In this document: positions 54,019 to 62,527 of the stretch, piece by piece
How positions within the stretch are numbered: the first letter of the stretch is position 1
Layout of the letters: each line of letters begins with the position of its first letter
Assembly (NCBI RefSeq): GCF_014204915.1
Contig: NZ_JACHMH010000001.1
Coordinates: 4,427,501-4,491,500 of the forward strand
Source of the DNA: Crossiella cryophila
GTDB taxonomy: Bacteria; Actinomycetota; Actinomycetes; Mycobacteriales; Pseudonocardiaceae
Reading direction: 5' to 3'
DNA: 64,000 bases
Program-made: the position numbers and the translations under genes
Notes under the pieces: model-generated
The model's database searches: none
What the model saw: the letters and a program-made list of their open reading frames with translations, nothing else
What the model was told of the DNA's origin: nothing

Positions 54019-55169
54019 TCTGCCGAGCGGACCCGGGGCAGGCGGCCGCGCAACGCCATGGCGGTGCGCACCCGGTCCTGGGCCAGCCGCATCGCCGCGG
54101 TCCTCGGCAGGTCGCCGGTGCGGCGGGACTCGGTGAGCACCAGTTCGGTGTTGGCGCGCATCTTGGCCGCCACCGTGGCCATGATCGCGGCCGGGTCGGG
54201 GCGGAACGGGGAGTAGCGGGCGTCCATGGCGAAGGCGGCCGCGACCACGCCGCCGGCGTTGGCGATGAAGTCCGGGACCACCGCGACCCCGCGTTCGGCC
54301 AGCAGGGCCTCGGCGGCCGGACTGGTGGGCAGGTTCGCGCCCTCCACCACCAGGTTCGCCTTGATCCGCCCGGCCAGGTGCTCGTCGATCACGTCCTGGA
54401 TGGCGGCCGGGATCAGCACCTCGCAGTCGACCAGGAGTTCCGCGCCCGCGGCGATCCGCTGGGCGGCCGGGGCGAGTTTCACGCAGGCGTCGCCGTGTTC
54501 GGCCCGCAATGCCAGCCAGTGCGGCACGTCCAGGCCGTTCGGGTCGTGCACGGCGCCCTCGGTGGTGGACAGGGCGACCACGACCGCGCCGAGTTCGTGC
54601 AGGCGGCGGGCGGCGGCCAGGCCGACCGCGCCGAAGCCCTGCACCGAGATCCGGCTGCCCGCGGTGGGGCGCTCGAGGAGGTGCAGGGCCGCGTCCACCG
54701 ATTCGGCCACGCCGTGCCCGGTGACGCCGATCTTGTCGTAGGCCACGCCGCCGAGTTCCTCCGGCACGCCGACCGCCGCGCCGCGGTCGCCCAGTTCGTC
54801 CTGGATGATCGCCGCGTCCGCCTCGGTCATGCCCATGTCCAGCCCGGCCACGTAGCTGGACGGGATCTGGTCGGCCAGCCGCCGGACGAAGGCGCGCAGC
54901 ACCGTTTCCTTGTCCGGGCTGCTGGGATCCCAGCGGATCCCGGCCTTCGCGCCGCCGTGGAACAGGTCGACCGCGGCCCACTTCCAGGTCATCACCCGCG
55001 CCAGCCGGGCGATCTCGGCGACGGTGACGCCAGGCGCCATCCGGGTGCCGCCCTTGCCGGAGCCGCGGGCGGTGTTGTCGATGACCAGCACGCCACGCAT
55101 CCCGGTGCGCGAGTCGGAGACGCTGACGATCTTCTCCGGGCCCCACTCGTCGAACTCGTGCAGGTCCAC
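54015..55169 (-). CDS. Glu/Leu/Phe/Val-type amino acid dehydrogenase
   Basis: 384-residue NAD(P)-dependent oxidative deaminase. Substrate-binding and catalytic lysines lie in GSGKGGTRMAPG and LFHGGAKAGIRWD (about 60-80). The Rossmann motif is SVQGFGAVGLAAARRL (about 178-193), and PDFIANAGGVVAAAF closes the active site. GTG 55169 with a GAGGAA site. It interconverts an amino acid and its 2-oxo acid with ammonia release. It lies in tandem with FAD-oxidase and aldehyde dehydrogenase genes, suggesting one amino-acid catabolic operon; the preferred amino acid cannot be read from the sequence. Confidence 0.9.
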   Translation of the reverse strand: MDLHEFDEWGPEKIVSVSDSRTGMRGVLVIDNTARGSGKGGTRMAPGVTVAEIARLARVMTWKWAAVDLFHGGAKAGIRWDPSSPDKETVLRAFVRRLADQIPSSYVAGLDMGMTEADAAIIQDELGDRGAAVGVPEELGGVAYDKIGVTGHGVAESVDAALHLLERPTAGSRISVQGFGAVGLAAARRLHELGAVVVALSTTEGAVHDPNGLDVPHWLALRAEHGDACVKLAPAAQRIAAGAELLVDCEVLIPAAIQDVIDEHLAGRIKANLVVEGANLPTSPAAEALLAERGVAVVPDFIANAGGVVAAAFAMDARYSPFRPDPAAIMATVAAKMRANTELVLTESRRTGDLPRTAAMRLAQDRVRTAMALRGRLPRVRSAE

Positions 55170-55181
55170 CCAGGGTTCCTC

Positions 55182-56342
55182 TCAGACGCAGTTGTGTTCG
55201 GGCCGGACCGCGGCCTCGGCGAACCGGCGAACGTCCAAAGCGGACACATCCACCACCGGATCCCGGTGCAGCACAAGGTCGCGCAGCACCTCGCCGATCG
55301 CGGGGCCCTGCAGGAAGCCGTGGCCGGAGAAGCCGGTGGCGTAGAGGAACCGGCTCACCCCCTCCGCCTCGCCGACCACCGCGTTGTGGTCCGGGGTGAT
55401 CTCGTAGAGCCCGGCCCAGCCGTGCGCGATGCCCACCTCGGTCAGCGCGGGCGCCCGCCGGGACACCGCCGCGCCCAGTCGTGGCAGCCAGGAATCGGTG
55501 CGGGAGAGGTGGAATCCGAACTGCTCGTCCGGATCGGACATGCCCATCAGCAGTCCGGCGCCCTCGCCGTGGAAGTAGAAGCTGCTGCCGAAGTCGATGG
55601 TCATCGGCAGCTCCGGCGGCAGGTCCGGGATCGCCTCGGTGACCAGGATCTGCCTGCGTAACGGCCGCACCGGCAGGTCCACCCCGGCCATCGCGCCGAC
55701 CGCGGCCGACCAGGCCCCGGCAACGCAGATCACCGTCGTGGTGCGCACGGCCCCCTCGTCCGTGCGCACCGCGCGGATCGCTCCGTCCACGGTGTCGATC
55801 CCGGTGACCGCGCACTGCCGCCGGATGGTCGCGCCGAGCCCGCGGGCGGCCCGCGCGTAGCCCTGCACCACGGCCTCCGGGGTGCAGTGGCCGTCGGTGG
55901 GGGAGTAGGCGGCGGCCAGCAGACCCTCGGTGTCGATCAGCGGCGAGAGTCGTTTCGCCTCGGCCACATCGAGCATCCGGCTGGGCACGCCGAGTCCATT
56001 TTGGAGGGTCACACTGGCCTCGAACGCGGCCACGTCGGCCGGATCGTCGAGCAGGAACAGGTAGCCGTGCTGGGCCAGGTCGATCTCCCCGCCCGGCCGG
56101 GTGGCGAAGTTCTCGAACGCGGCCAGGCTGCGCAGGCCCAGGGCGATGTTGACCGGGTCGGAGAACTGCGCGCGCACCCCGCCCGCGGCCCGGCAGGTGC
56201 TGCCCGAACCCAGCTCGTCCCGTTCCAGCAGCAGGACTTGGGCCCCGGCCTCGGCCAGGTGGAAGGCCGCGCTGACCCCCATCACCCCGCCGCCGACGAC
56301 CACCACGTCGGCGGCCGCCGGCAGCGGGGCGCGGCCGGTCAC
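55182..56342 (-). CDS. FAD-dependent amine/amino acid oxidoreductase (DAO family)
   Basis: 386-residue flavoprotein of the D-amino acid oxidase/sarcosine oxidase fold. Dinucleotide motif VVVVGGGVMGVSAAFHLAEAG (first part VVVGGGVMGVSAAF, about residues 11-24), DELGSGSTCRAAGGVRAQFS following, and the C-terminal FLYATGFSGHGFLQGPAIGE that closes the flavin site. It oxidises a secondary amine or amino acid such as sarcosine, proline or pipecolate; which one is not determined. GTG start overlaps the aldehyde dehydrogenase stop (GTGA), so the two are co-translated. Confidence 0.88.
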   Translation of the reverse strand: MTGRAPLPAAADVVVVGGGVMGVSAAFHLAEAGAQVLLLERDELGSGSTCRAAGGVRAQFSDPVNIALGLRSLAAFENFATRPGGEIDLAQHGYLFLLDDPADVAAFEASVTLQNGLGVPSRMLDVAEAKRLSPLIDTEGLLAAAYSPTDGHCTPEAVVQGYARAARGLGATIRRQCAVTGIDTVDGAIRAVRTDEGAVRTTTVICVAGAWSAAVGAMAGVDLPVRPLRRQILVTEAIPDLPPELPMTIDFGSSFYFHGEGAGLLMGMSDPDEQFGFHLSRTDSWLPRLGAAVSRRAPALTEVGIAHGWAGLYEITPDHNAVVGEAEGVSRFLYATGFSGHGFLQGPAIGEVLRDLVLHRDPVVDVSALDVRRFAEAAVRPEHNCV

Positions 56343-57916
56343 CGCCCGGCCCAGTGCTCGGGCAGCCGGTAGCCCAGCTCCGGCTCCACCGTCGCCACGT
56401 CCATCTGCGCCTTCTGCAGCTTGCCGGAGAAGTCCCAGTTCATCGACTGCCAGCGGGTGAACTGGTCGAGCACCCAGATGCCGGACTGCCGGGATCCGTT
56501 GCCGGAGCTGCCATTGCCGCCGAACGGCAGATGCGCCTCGGCGCCGGAGGTGGAGTTGTTGACGCTGACCATGCCGGCGCCGATCAGCTGCCGGAACCGG
56601 AACGCCTTGGTCGGATCGGTGGTGTAGATGGCGGAGGACAGGCCGTAGCCGGGCTTGTTGGCCAGTTCGACGGCCTGCTCGAAGTCGCGGTAGCCGATGA
56701 TGCCGACGATGGGCCCGAAGGTCTCCTCCAGGAAGATCCGGTCGTCCGGGCGCACCCCGTCCACGATCACCGGGTGGTAGTACAGCCCGGTCCCGGCCTC
56801 GCCGTGGAAGCCGGCACGCGGGTTCTCGGCGGTGATCCGGCCGGTGGCGGTGGAGCCGAGCACGGTGTGGTGCGGCTGGATCCAGTCCAATGTGGACTCG
56901 TAGGAGTCGGCGAACTTCTGGTCCAGCAACGGCCCGTAGAGGATCGGGCCGTGCGGTTCGCCGACCGTCGCGGCGCGCACGGCCGCGTCGAAGCGGCGGG
57001 TGAACTCCGCGCGCACGTCCTCGTGCACGATCACCGTGCCCAGCGAGGTGCAGCGCTGTCCGGCCGAACCGAAGCCGGAGAACAACGCGCCCTCCACGGC
57101 CAGGTCGAGGTCGGCGTCCTCGGTGATCACCATCGGGTTCTTGCCGCCCAGTTCCAGGCAGGGGGACTGCAGGTGGCGGCCGCACAGCTCGCCGATCTGC
57201 TCCCCGACCGCGCTGGACCCGGTGAAGCCGACCTTGTCCACCAGCCGCTGCTCCAGTGCCAGCTTGAGACCGTCGAAAGTGGACGGTCCGTCGGTGATCA
57301 CCAGGCCGAGCACCCCGGCCGGAACCCCGGCGCGCCAGGCGAGTTCGGCGAAGGCGGCGGCGCTGGCCGCGGCGTACTCGGCGGGCTTCCACACCACCGC
57401 GTTGCCGCACAGCAGCGCGGGCACCAGGTACCAGGAGGGCACCGCGACCGGGAAGTTGCCGGCGGTGATGATCGCGGCCACGCCGACCGGCACCCGGAAG
57501 GTGAACAGCTGCTTGTCCGGCATCTCGCTGGGCACGGTCTGCCCGTACAGGCGCCTGCCCTCGCCGAGGAAGAAGTCGCAGGTGTCCACGATCTCCTGCA
57601 CCTCGCCGAGCGCTTCGGCGTAGGGCTTGCCGATCTCCCTGGTGACCAGCCGGGCCAGGGTCTCCTGGTTCGCCTCGACCAGCCGGCCCAGGTTGGCGAT
57701 CACCCGGCCGCGCACCGGCGCGGGCACCTGAGCCCACTCGGCCTGCGCGACCCGGGCCACCCTGGCCGCCTCCACCAGGTCCTCGGCCGGGCCGAGCCGG
57801 ACCGCGGCGACCACGTCGGCCAGGTCGGCGGGGTTGCGGGAGAGGTATTCGGTTCCGCTCGTCGGGGTCTTGCCGTCGATCACCGATGCCACCGAGGCCA
57901 ACGTCGTCGTGTCCAC
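56339..57916 (-). CDS. NAD(P)+-dependent aldehyde dehydrogenase
   Basis: 525-residue ALDH-superfamily enzyme. Features: VGVAAIITAGNFPVAVPSWY, VVWKPAEYAAASAAAFAELA, the catalytic Glu in LELGGKNPM (about 265), the nucleophile Cys in GSAGQRCTSLG (about 299) and FGPIVGIIGY near 405. Its sequence style recalls the aminoadipate-semialdehyde/piperideine-6-carboxylate branch, so oxidation of an amino-acid semialdehyde is likely. GTG 57916. It is the first gene of the operon with the FAD oxidase, amino acid dehydrogenase and ArsC-like genes, divergent from the ornithine cyclodeaminase-like gene. Confidence 0.88.
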   Translation of the reverse strand: MDTTTLASVASVIDGKTPTSGTEYLSRNPADLADVVAAVRLGPAEDLVEAARVARVAQAEWAQVPAPVRGRVIANLGRLVEANQETLARLVTREIGKPYAEALGEVQEIVDTCDFFLGEGRRLYGQTVPSEMPDKQLFTFRVPVGVAAIITAGNFPVAVPSWYLVPALLCGNAVVWKPAEYAAASAAAFAELAWRAGVPAGVLGLVITDGPSTFDGLKLALEQRLVDKVGFTGSSAVGEQIGELCGRHLQSPCLELGGKNPMVITEDADLDLAVEGALFSGFGSAGQRCTSLGTVIVHEDVRAEFTRRFDAAVRAATVGEPHGPILYGPLLDQKFADSYESTLDWIQPHHTVLGSTATGRITAENPRAGFHGEAGTGLYYHPVIVDGVRPDDRIFLEETFGPIVGIIGYRDFEQAVELANKPGYGLSSAIYTTDPTKAFRFRQLIGAGMVSVNNSTSGAEAHLPFGGNGSSGNGSRQSGIWVLDQFTRWQSMNWDFSGKLQKAQMDVATVEPELGYRLPEHWAGR

Positions 57917-58068
57917 CAGATCACCGTAGGGGCCGGGCCGGGGCGGGCAAGCCACCCAACGCGCACTCTTGCTCGTCCTCAGCGTCACGGAGAGTTGGCC
58001 TCGGGGACCCTGGACACAGGTAGTAACCACGTGGCCGAGCAACGCGGCTTGTGGCCAGACTGGAGGAC

Positions 58069-59043
58069 ATGACCCTGAGCGCGGGACCCGTGGTGCTGAA
58101 CGAGGCCGAGGTGTCGGCCCTGCTCGACCTCGACGGGGTGATCGACAGCCAGCGCCAGGCGTTCACCGCCCTGGGCGACGGCAGCGGCCTGGTCGCGGAG
58201 AAGGCGGTGCTGGACAGCCCCGACGGCTCCACCGTGCTCAGCTACCTCGGCCGCGTCTCCACCGCCCACGGCGTGGTCAACAAGGTCGTCAGCGTCCAAC
58301 CCGACAACCCCGCCAGAGGCCTCCCAGCCATCACCGCGACCCTGGTCGTCCTGCACCCCCTCACCGGCGAGGTCCTCGCCGTGCTGGCCGGCGGCGGCCT
58401 GACCGCCGTCCGCACCGCCGCCGCCTCCGCGGTGGCGATAGACGCCCTCACCCAACCCACCGCGGGCGACCTGGCCATCCTGGGCTCCGGGGTACAGGGC
58501 CGCTGGCACGTCCGCGCCCTGGCCCGGGTGCGGAAGCTGCGCCGGATCCGGATGTGGAGCCCGAACCAGGGACGCTGCGAGACCACGGCCGAGGAGCTGT
58601 CGGCGGAGCTGGACATCGAGGTCATCCCGGTACGGGACGCGGCGGCCGCGGTGGGCGACGCGGACCTGGTGATCGCCGGGACGCTCAGCCACACGCCGGT
58701 GGTGCCGACCTCGGAGGTTGCGCGGGGGGCGACGGTGGTGAGCGTGGGGTCGTTCGCGCCGGATCGGCATGAGCTGGATCAGGCGTTGCTGGATCGGGCG
58801 GACAACGTGGTGGTGGACCACGTGCGGACGGCGACCGGGCACGCGGGGCCGATCATGCGGGCGGTGGCGGACGGGGTGTTGCGGGAGGGGGACCTGACCT
58901 CGCTGGGGGAGGTGCTGTGCGGGCTCCGGCCTGGGCGGCGGCGGCCCAGTGATGTGGTGGTCTACAACAGTGTGGGGCTGGGGGTGCAGGACGCGGCGGC
59001 CGCGGCGCTGGTGCTGGCGCGGCATCACGCGGCCAAGCGGTAG
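58069..59043 (+). CDS. Ornithine cyclodeaminase/mu-crystallin family protein
   Basis: 324-residue NAD(P)-binding protein of the OCD/mu-crystallin family. N-terminal substrate lobe with VAEKAVLDSPDGSTVLSYLG and the conserved Lys in GVVNKVVSVQP. Rossmann motif LAILGSGVQGRWHVRALARV (about 138-157). A TAVRTAAASAVAID segment fits the family pattern. Members are ornithine cyclodeaminases, ketimine (piperideine/pyrroline carboxylate) reductases or alanine dehydrogenases. Here a ketimine reductase paired with the divergent amine-oxidase operon is plausible. Synonymous codon preference changes from NNC to NNG near 58520. Confidence 0.87.
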   Translation: MTLSAGPVVLNEAEVSALLDLDGVIDSQRQAFTALGDGSGLVAEKAVLDSPDGSTVLSYLGRVSTAHGVVNKVVSVQPDNPARGLPAITATLVVLHPLTGEVLAVLAGGGLTAVRTAAASAVAIDALTQPTAGDLAILGSGVQGRWHVRALARVRKLRRIRMWSPNQGRCETTAEELSAELDIEVIPVRDAAAAVGDADLVIAGTLSHTPVVPTSEVARGATVVSVGSFAPDRHELDQALLDRADNVVVDHVRTATGHAGPIMRAVADGVLREGDLTSLGEVLCGLRPGRRRPSDVVVYNSVGLGVQDAAAAALVLARHHAAKR

Positions 59044-59308
59044 GGGCGGGTTGGGGGCTGTGGCCGGGCGCTGGGGCCTTGGTGGGGTCAGCTCGAGGCC
59101 GAAAGCATGATTGATCGATCACTCATCTTTGATCGGGGTGGCCGGATCGCCCGGACTGCCGGACCGCTCACCCGGCCCGAACCGCCCGGTGGCCCGGCCG
59201 GGCACCCCGCCGAGTCCTTGGTCACACACACCGGCATCCCAGCCGCGACCCTGGTGTCCAGGCCCGCGGTGGTGGGCGCGACCGGGGTGTCCCGGTCCAG
59301 GGCCCGGC

Positions 59309-59419
59309 TCACCGGGGCGGCGCGGAGGCCGGTCGCGGCGGACGTGCGCGCGCCCGGCTGAGCGGCCCGGGAGCGGTCGGCTGGCCGCGCACGTCGTCGA
59401 CCCGCGTGCCGATGCCCAT
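59309..59419 (-). CDS. Possible 36-residue small protein
   Basis: Not recognised. An ATG at 59419 follows GAGGAG by six bases and opens a 36-codon frame starting MGIGTRVDDVRG and ending in a Pro/Ala/Arg-rich tail. It lies downstream of the cold-shock gene, beyond its terminator. The ribosome site is the main support. The tail looks like random G+C-rich translation, so this may not be a real gene. Confidence 0.22.
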   Translation of the reverse strand: MGIGTRVDDVRGQPTAPGPLSRARARPPRPASAPPR

Positions 59420-59497
59420 GCACACTCCTCTAACTGGGGTGTCCCACCGGTTCAGTTGAGGCGATGCGGAGGGGCACCCCGGTTAGTCGGGACGAAA

Positions 59498-59532
59498 AAG
59501 CCGGGCTGCCAAAAACTTTGGCAGCCCGGCTT
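59498..59532 (-). terminator. Strong intrinsic terminator of the cold-shock gene
   Basis: AAGCCGGGCTGCCAAA (59498-59513) pairs perfectly with TTTGGCAGCCCGGCTT (59517-59532), a 16-bp stem with a three-base loop. On the minus strand, after the stem, it runs into TTTTTCGTC. It is 27 bases downstream of the cold-shock stop codon. Confidence 0.88.
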
Positions 59533-59558
59533 GCCTGACTCGCGTCAGGCCACCGAAA

Positions 59559-59762
59559 TCAGTGTCCGGTGACGTTCTCAGCCTGCGGGCCCTTGGGGCC
59601 CTGGGTCACGTCGAACGTGACCTTCTGGCCCTCCTGAAGCTCCTTGAACCCGGTCCCGTTGATCGCCGAGAAGTGCACAAAGACGTCAGGGCCGCCCTCG
59701 TCCTGAGCGATGAAACCGAAACCCTTTTCGCCGTTAAACCACTTCACACTGCCCGTTGCCAC
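59559..59762 (-). CDS. Cold-shock protein (CspA family)
   Basis: 67-residue single cold-shock domain. RNP1 KGFGFIAQ and RNP2 VFVHFSAI are intact, and the C-terminus ends [14 protein letters not shown]. It binds single-stranded RNA and DNA and acts as an RNA chaperone. GTG 59762 with GGAGG four bases upstream gives the standard N-terminus [13 protein letters not shown]. It is A/T-richer than neighbours, as usual for highly expressed csp genes. A strong terminator follows, so it is monocistronic. Confidence 0.96.
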   Translation of the reverse strand: MATGSVKWFNGEKGFGFIAQDEGGPDVFVHFSAINGTGFKELQEGQKVTFDVTQGPKGPQAENVTGH

Positions 59763-59962
59763 AAATCCTCCGACGCTAAAAATCAAGCTAACGAAGGAAC
59801 CATACCCCGCCGAGACGATTTCGGATATTCCACCACCGGATTGTGTGCTTGCGCGAGCGCTGCTGTGCCTGAGCGTGAGGGTTCGTCGCGCTCAGTCGCC
59901 TTCCCTGCACGCCTGCTCTGCGGCCAAGCTCCGGGGCACCGGTGTGACCTGGCACACGAAGG
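59763..59962. promoter_or_regulatory. Divergent leader region of the cold-shock and permease genes
   Basis: 200 bp between divergent starts. The first 70 bp upstream of the cold-shock gene are A/T-rich (CTAAAAATCAAGCTAAC), consistent with a promoter and the structured 5' leader common to csp messages. No specific box can be assigned with confidence. Confidence 0.45.
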
Positions 59963-61417
59963 GTGAGTGATCACGTGGGCGACGGATTGCTGGGCACGGG
60001 GCCGCGTGGGGTCTTCCGGCGCACACTGCCACCGCTGGAGGAGACCGGGCAGCCGCGGATGGCCAAGGTGCTCGGGCTGGGGCAGCTCACCCTGATCGGG
60101 GTCGGCGCGATCATCGGGGCCGGGATCTTCAGCCTGGCCGGCGCGGTGGCCCGCGATGTGGCCGGGCCCGCGGTGCTGATCTCGTTCCTGATCGCGGGCG
60201 CGGCCTCGGTGTGCGCGGCCTTCGCCTACGCCGAGTTCGCCGGGATGGTGCCGCGCGCCGGGTCCTCCTACACCTACGCCTCGGCGGTGCTGGGCGAGGT
60301 GGTGGGCTGGATCATCGGCTGGGACCTGTTGCTGGAGTACACCGCGATCGTGGCCGCGGTCTCCATCGGCATGTCCGGCTACGTCGGATTCCTGGTGGAG
60401 CGCATGGGGATCGACCTGCCGGTGTGGATGATGGGCGCGCCGGGCACCGGCGAGGGACACCGGGTGGACCTGGTCGCGATGCTGATCTGCCTTGGTGTGG
60501 CCTGGTTGCTGAACCGGGGCACCAGGACCTCGGCGCGGGTGGACGTGGTGCTCACCGTGGTCAAGATCGCGGTGGTGCTGCTGGTGATCGTGGTGGGACT
60601 GACCCAGGTGGACAGTGCGAACCTGGAACCGTTCGCGCCCTTCGGTTTCGGCGGTGCGGTGGCGGGTGCGGCCACGGTGTTCTTCGCCGTGTTCGGCTAC
60701 GACGCGCTGAGCACCGCGGCGGAGGAATCCAAGCAGGCGCAACGGCATCTGCCCAAGGCCATGCTGCTGTCACTGGGCATCTGCATGGTGCTCTACGCGC
60801 TGGCCTGCATCGTGCTGACCGGGATGGTGCACTACACCCAGGTCGACCCGGCGCGCGGATTCTCCGCGGCGTTCGAGTCGGTCGGACTCGGCGGGGTCGG
60901 CACGGTGATCGCGATCGGCGCGGTGCTGGGCATCGTCACGGTGAGCTTCTCCTTCATGATGGGCGCCTCCCGGCTCTGGTACGCGATGAGCCGGGACGGC
61001 CTGATGCCGCGCTGGTTCGGCGCGCTGCACCCGCGCCGCCAGGTGCCGCACCGGGCGACCTGGATCATCGGCGGGGTGGCCGCGGTGCTCGCCGGGCTGC
61101 TGCCGGTGCGCGAGGCGGCCGAGCTGACCAACATCGGCGTGCTGTTCGCCTTCGTGCTGGTGTGCGTGGCCGTGGTGGTCATGCGCTACCGCCGCCCGGA
61201 CCTGCCGCGCGGGTTCCGCTGCCCCGGCATGCCGGTGATCCCGTTGCTGGGCGTGGGTTTCTCGGTGTGGCTGATGACCTTCCTCAAGGCCGAGACCTGG
61301 TGGCGGTTCGGACTGTGGCTGCTGATCGGCCTTGTCGTCTACATCGCCTACAGCTACCGCGCCACGCGGAAGGTCGTCCCCGGCGGGTCGGTCGATCTCG
61401 GCATACTGGGGCGATGA
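59963..61417 (+). CDS. APC-family cationic amino acid permease
   Basis: 484-residue membrane transporter with about 12 helices. The first helix is broken by the APC signature LIGVGAIIGAGIFSLAG (about 45-61), and helix 6 contains FFAVFGYDALSTAAEESK. The C-terminal half shows RLWYAMSRDGLMPRWFG and PHRATW, typical of the cationic amino acid transporter subgroup. It likely imports an amino acid by proton symport. The GTG at 59963 is used. The stop overlaps the DHFR-like gene start (ATGA). Confidence 0.9.
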   Translation: MSDHVGDGLLGTGPRGVFRRTLPPLEETGQPRMAKVLGLGQLTLIGVGAIIGAGIFSLAGAVARDVAGPAVLISFLIAGAASVCAAFAYAEFAGMVPRAGSSYTYASAVLGEVVGWIIGWDLLLEYTAIVAAVSIGMSGYVGFLVERMGIDLPVWMMGAPGTGEGHRVDLVAMLICLGVAWLLNRGTRTSARVDVVLTVVKIAVVLLVIVVGLTQVDSANLEPFAPFGFGGAVAGAATVFFAVFGYDALSTAAEESKQAQRHLPKAMLLSLGICMVLYALACIVLTGMVHYTQVDPARGFSAAFESVGLGGVGTVIAIGAVLGIVTVSFSFMMGASRLWYAMSRDGLMPRWFGALHPRRQVPHRATWIIGGVAAVLAGLLPVREAAELTNIGVLFAFVLVCVAVVVMRYRRPDLPRGFRCPGMPVIPLLGVGFSVWLMTFLKAETWWRFGLWLLIGLVVYIAYSYRATRKVVPGGSVDLGILGR

Positions 61418-61974
61418 GAAAACTCCTCTTCTCGATGGGCATGTCCGTGGACGGCTTCTACGAGGGCCCGGACCGGGAGATCGACTGGCACCGGGTCGAC
61501 GAGGAACTGCACCAGCACATGAACGAGCAGATCCGGCCGTGGGGCATGTTCCTGAACGGCCGGGTCACCCACGAGCTGATGGCCGCCTACTGGCCCACCG
61601 CCGACGCCAACCCGGAGGCGGGCCCGGCGGAGACCGAGTTCGCCGGGATCTGGCGGGACATGCCGAAATGGGTCTACACCAGCACCCCGGTCAGCACAGA
61701 GTGGAACACCACGGCCAAGAGCGAGGTCGACCCGGCCGAGATCCGCGCGCTCAAAGCCCAGCCCGGCGGCGACATCTGCGTCGGCGGCCCCACCCTGGCC
61801 CGCGCGTTCCGGCAGCACGACCTGATCGACGAGTACCGGGTCTACGTGCACCCGGTGCTGCTGGGCCGGGGCCGCCCGCTGTTCCCGGAGCTGGACCTGA
61901 GCGCGGACCTGCGGCTGGCCGAGAGCCGGAGCTTCGGCAACGGGGTGGTGCTGCTGCGCTACGAACGCGGGTAA
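61414..61974 (+). CDS. Dihydrofolate reductase/RibD-C-family protein
   Basis: 186-residue DHFR-like protein: KLLFSMGMSVDGFYEGPD at the N-terminus, LNGRVTHELMAAYWP, and the NADPH-binding ICVGGPTLARAFRQHDLIDE near 123-142, followed by VHPVLLGRGRPLFPEL. This subgroup (RibD C-terminal-like) is widespread in actinomycetes and its physiological reaction is mostly unknown; it is not the housekeeping folA. Coupled to the permease by ATGA and overlaps the convergent GNAT gene by 16 bases. Confidence 0.88.
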   Translation: MRKLLFSMGMSVDGFYEGPDREIDWHRVDEELHQHMNEQIRPWGMFLNGRVTHELMAAYWPTADANPEAGPAETEFAGIWRDMPKWVYTSTPVSTEWNTTAKSEVDPAEIRALKAQPGGDICVGGPTLARAFRQHDLIDEYRVYVHPVLLGRGRPLFPELDLSADLRLAESRSFGNGVVLLRYERG

Positions 61975-62447
61975 GCCGGGCGGCGCACCAGGAACACGTC
62001 GATCGGGTCCTGCGCTTCGACGGTGAAGCCGTGGCGTTCGTACAACCGCTGGGCGGCACTGCCGCGCAGGACGTTCAGCCGGACTGGCCAGCCCTCGGCA
62101 TCGGCCCGTGCCAGCAGGGTGCGCAGGACGGCCGAGCCGATCCCGCCGCCCTGCAGATCGGGCGCGAGGTAGAAGTGCTCCAGCCACCGCGTTTCCCCGT
62201 CCGGGCGCACCGTGACGCTGCCCGCGAAGGCGCCGCCGACCTCGATGATCGAGGTGTGCCGCGCGGAGAAGGAGTCCCGCAGCCGCTGCCGGACCCGGTG
62301 CTCGTCGAAGCGGCCCAGCCGTTCCAGATCCGGGCGCAGCACCCTCGCCCGCAGCTCCGCGATGGCCTCGACGTCGGCGGGTCCGGCGGCACGCAGCGCC
62401 CAGCCGGTGGCCAGGTCCGGTCGCGGCCCGCCCGCTCTGGTGTCCAT
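61959..62447 (-). CDS. GNAT-family N-acetyltransferase
   Basis: 162-residue acetyltransferase: RAAGPADVEAIAELRARVL at the N-terminus, LEHFYLAPDLQGGGIGSAVL containing the acetyl-CoA pyrophosphate loop Q-x-x-G-x-G/A (about 95-108), and LNVLRGSAAQRLYERHGF with the late Tyr. Substrate unknown. ATG 62447 gives a standard N-terminus; an upstream in-frame ATG at 62480 is less likely. Confidence 0.88.
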   Translation of the reverse strand: MDTRAGGPRPDLATGWALRAAGPADVEAIAELRARVLRPDLERLGRFDEHRVRQRLRDSFSARHTSIIEVGGAFAGSVTVRPDGETRWLEHFYLAPDLQGGGIGSAVLRTLLARADAEGWPVRLNVLRGSAAQRLYERHGFTVEAQDPIDVFLVRRPAYPRS

Positions 62448-62527
62448 GGCCGGGAGTGTCGATGGGCCCGGGGTGGGCACGCAACGAGATTTCGCGGCCG
62501 CCCAGGCCGGGGTGCGGGCGCGGCGAA

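Larger units (their letters stand above)
59044..59558. other. Intergenic region with a possible short gene and csp terminator
   Basis: G+C-rich stretch between the OCD-like gene (+) and the cold-shock gene (-). It holds a weak 36-codon open frame with a good ribosome site (59309-59419, minus) and the strong hairpin at 59498-59532. Frames through 59088-59360 on both strands show no recognisable protein. Confidence 0.6.
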
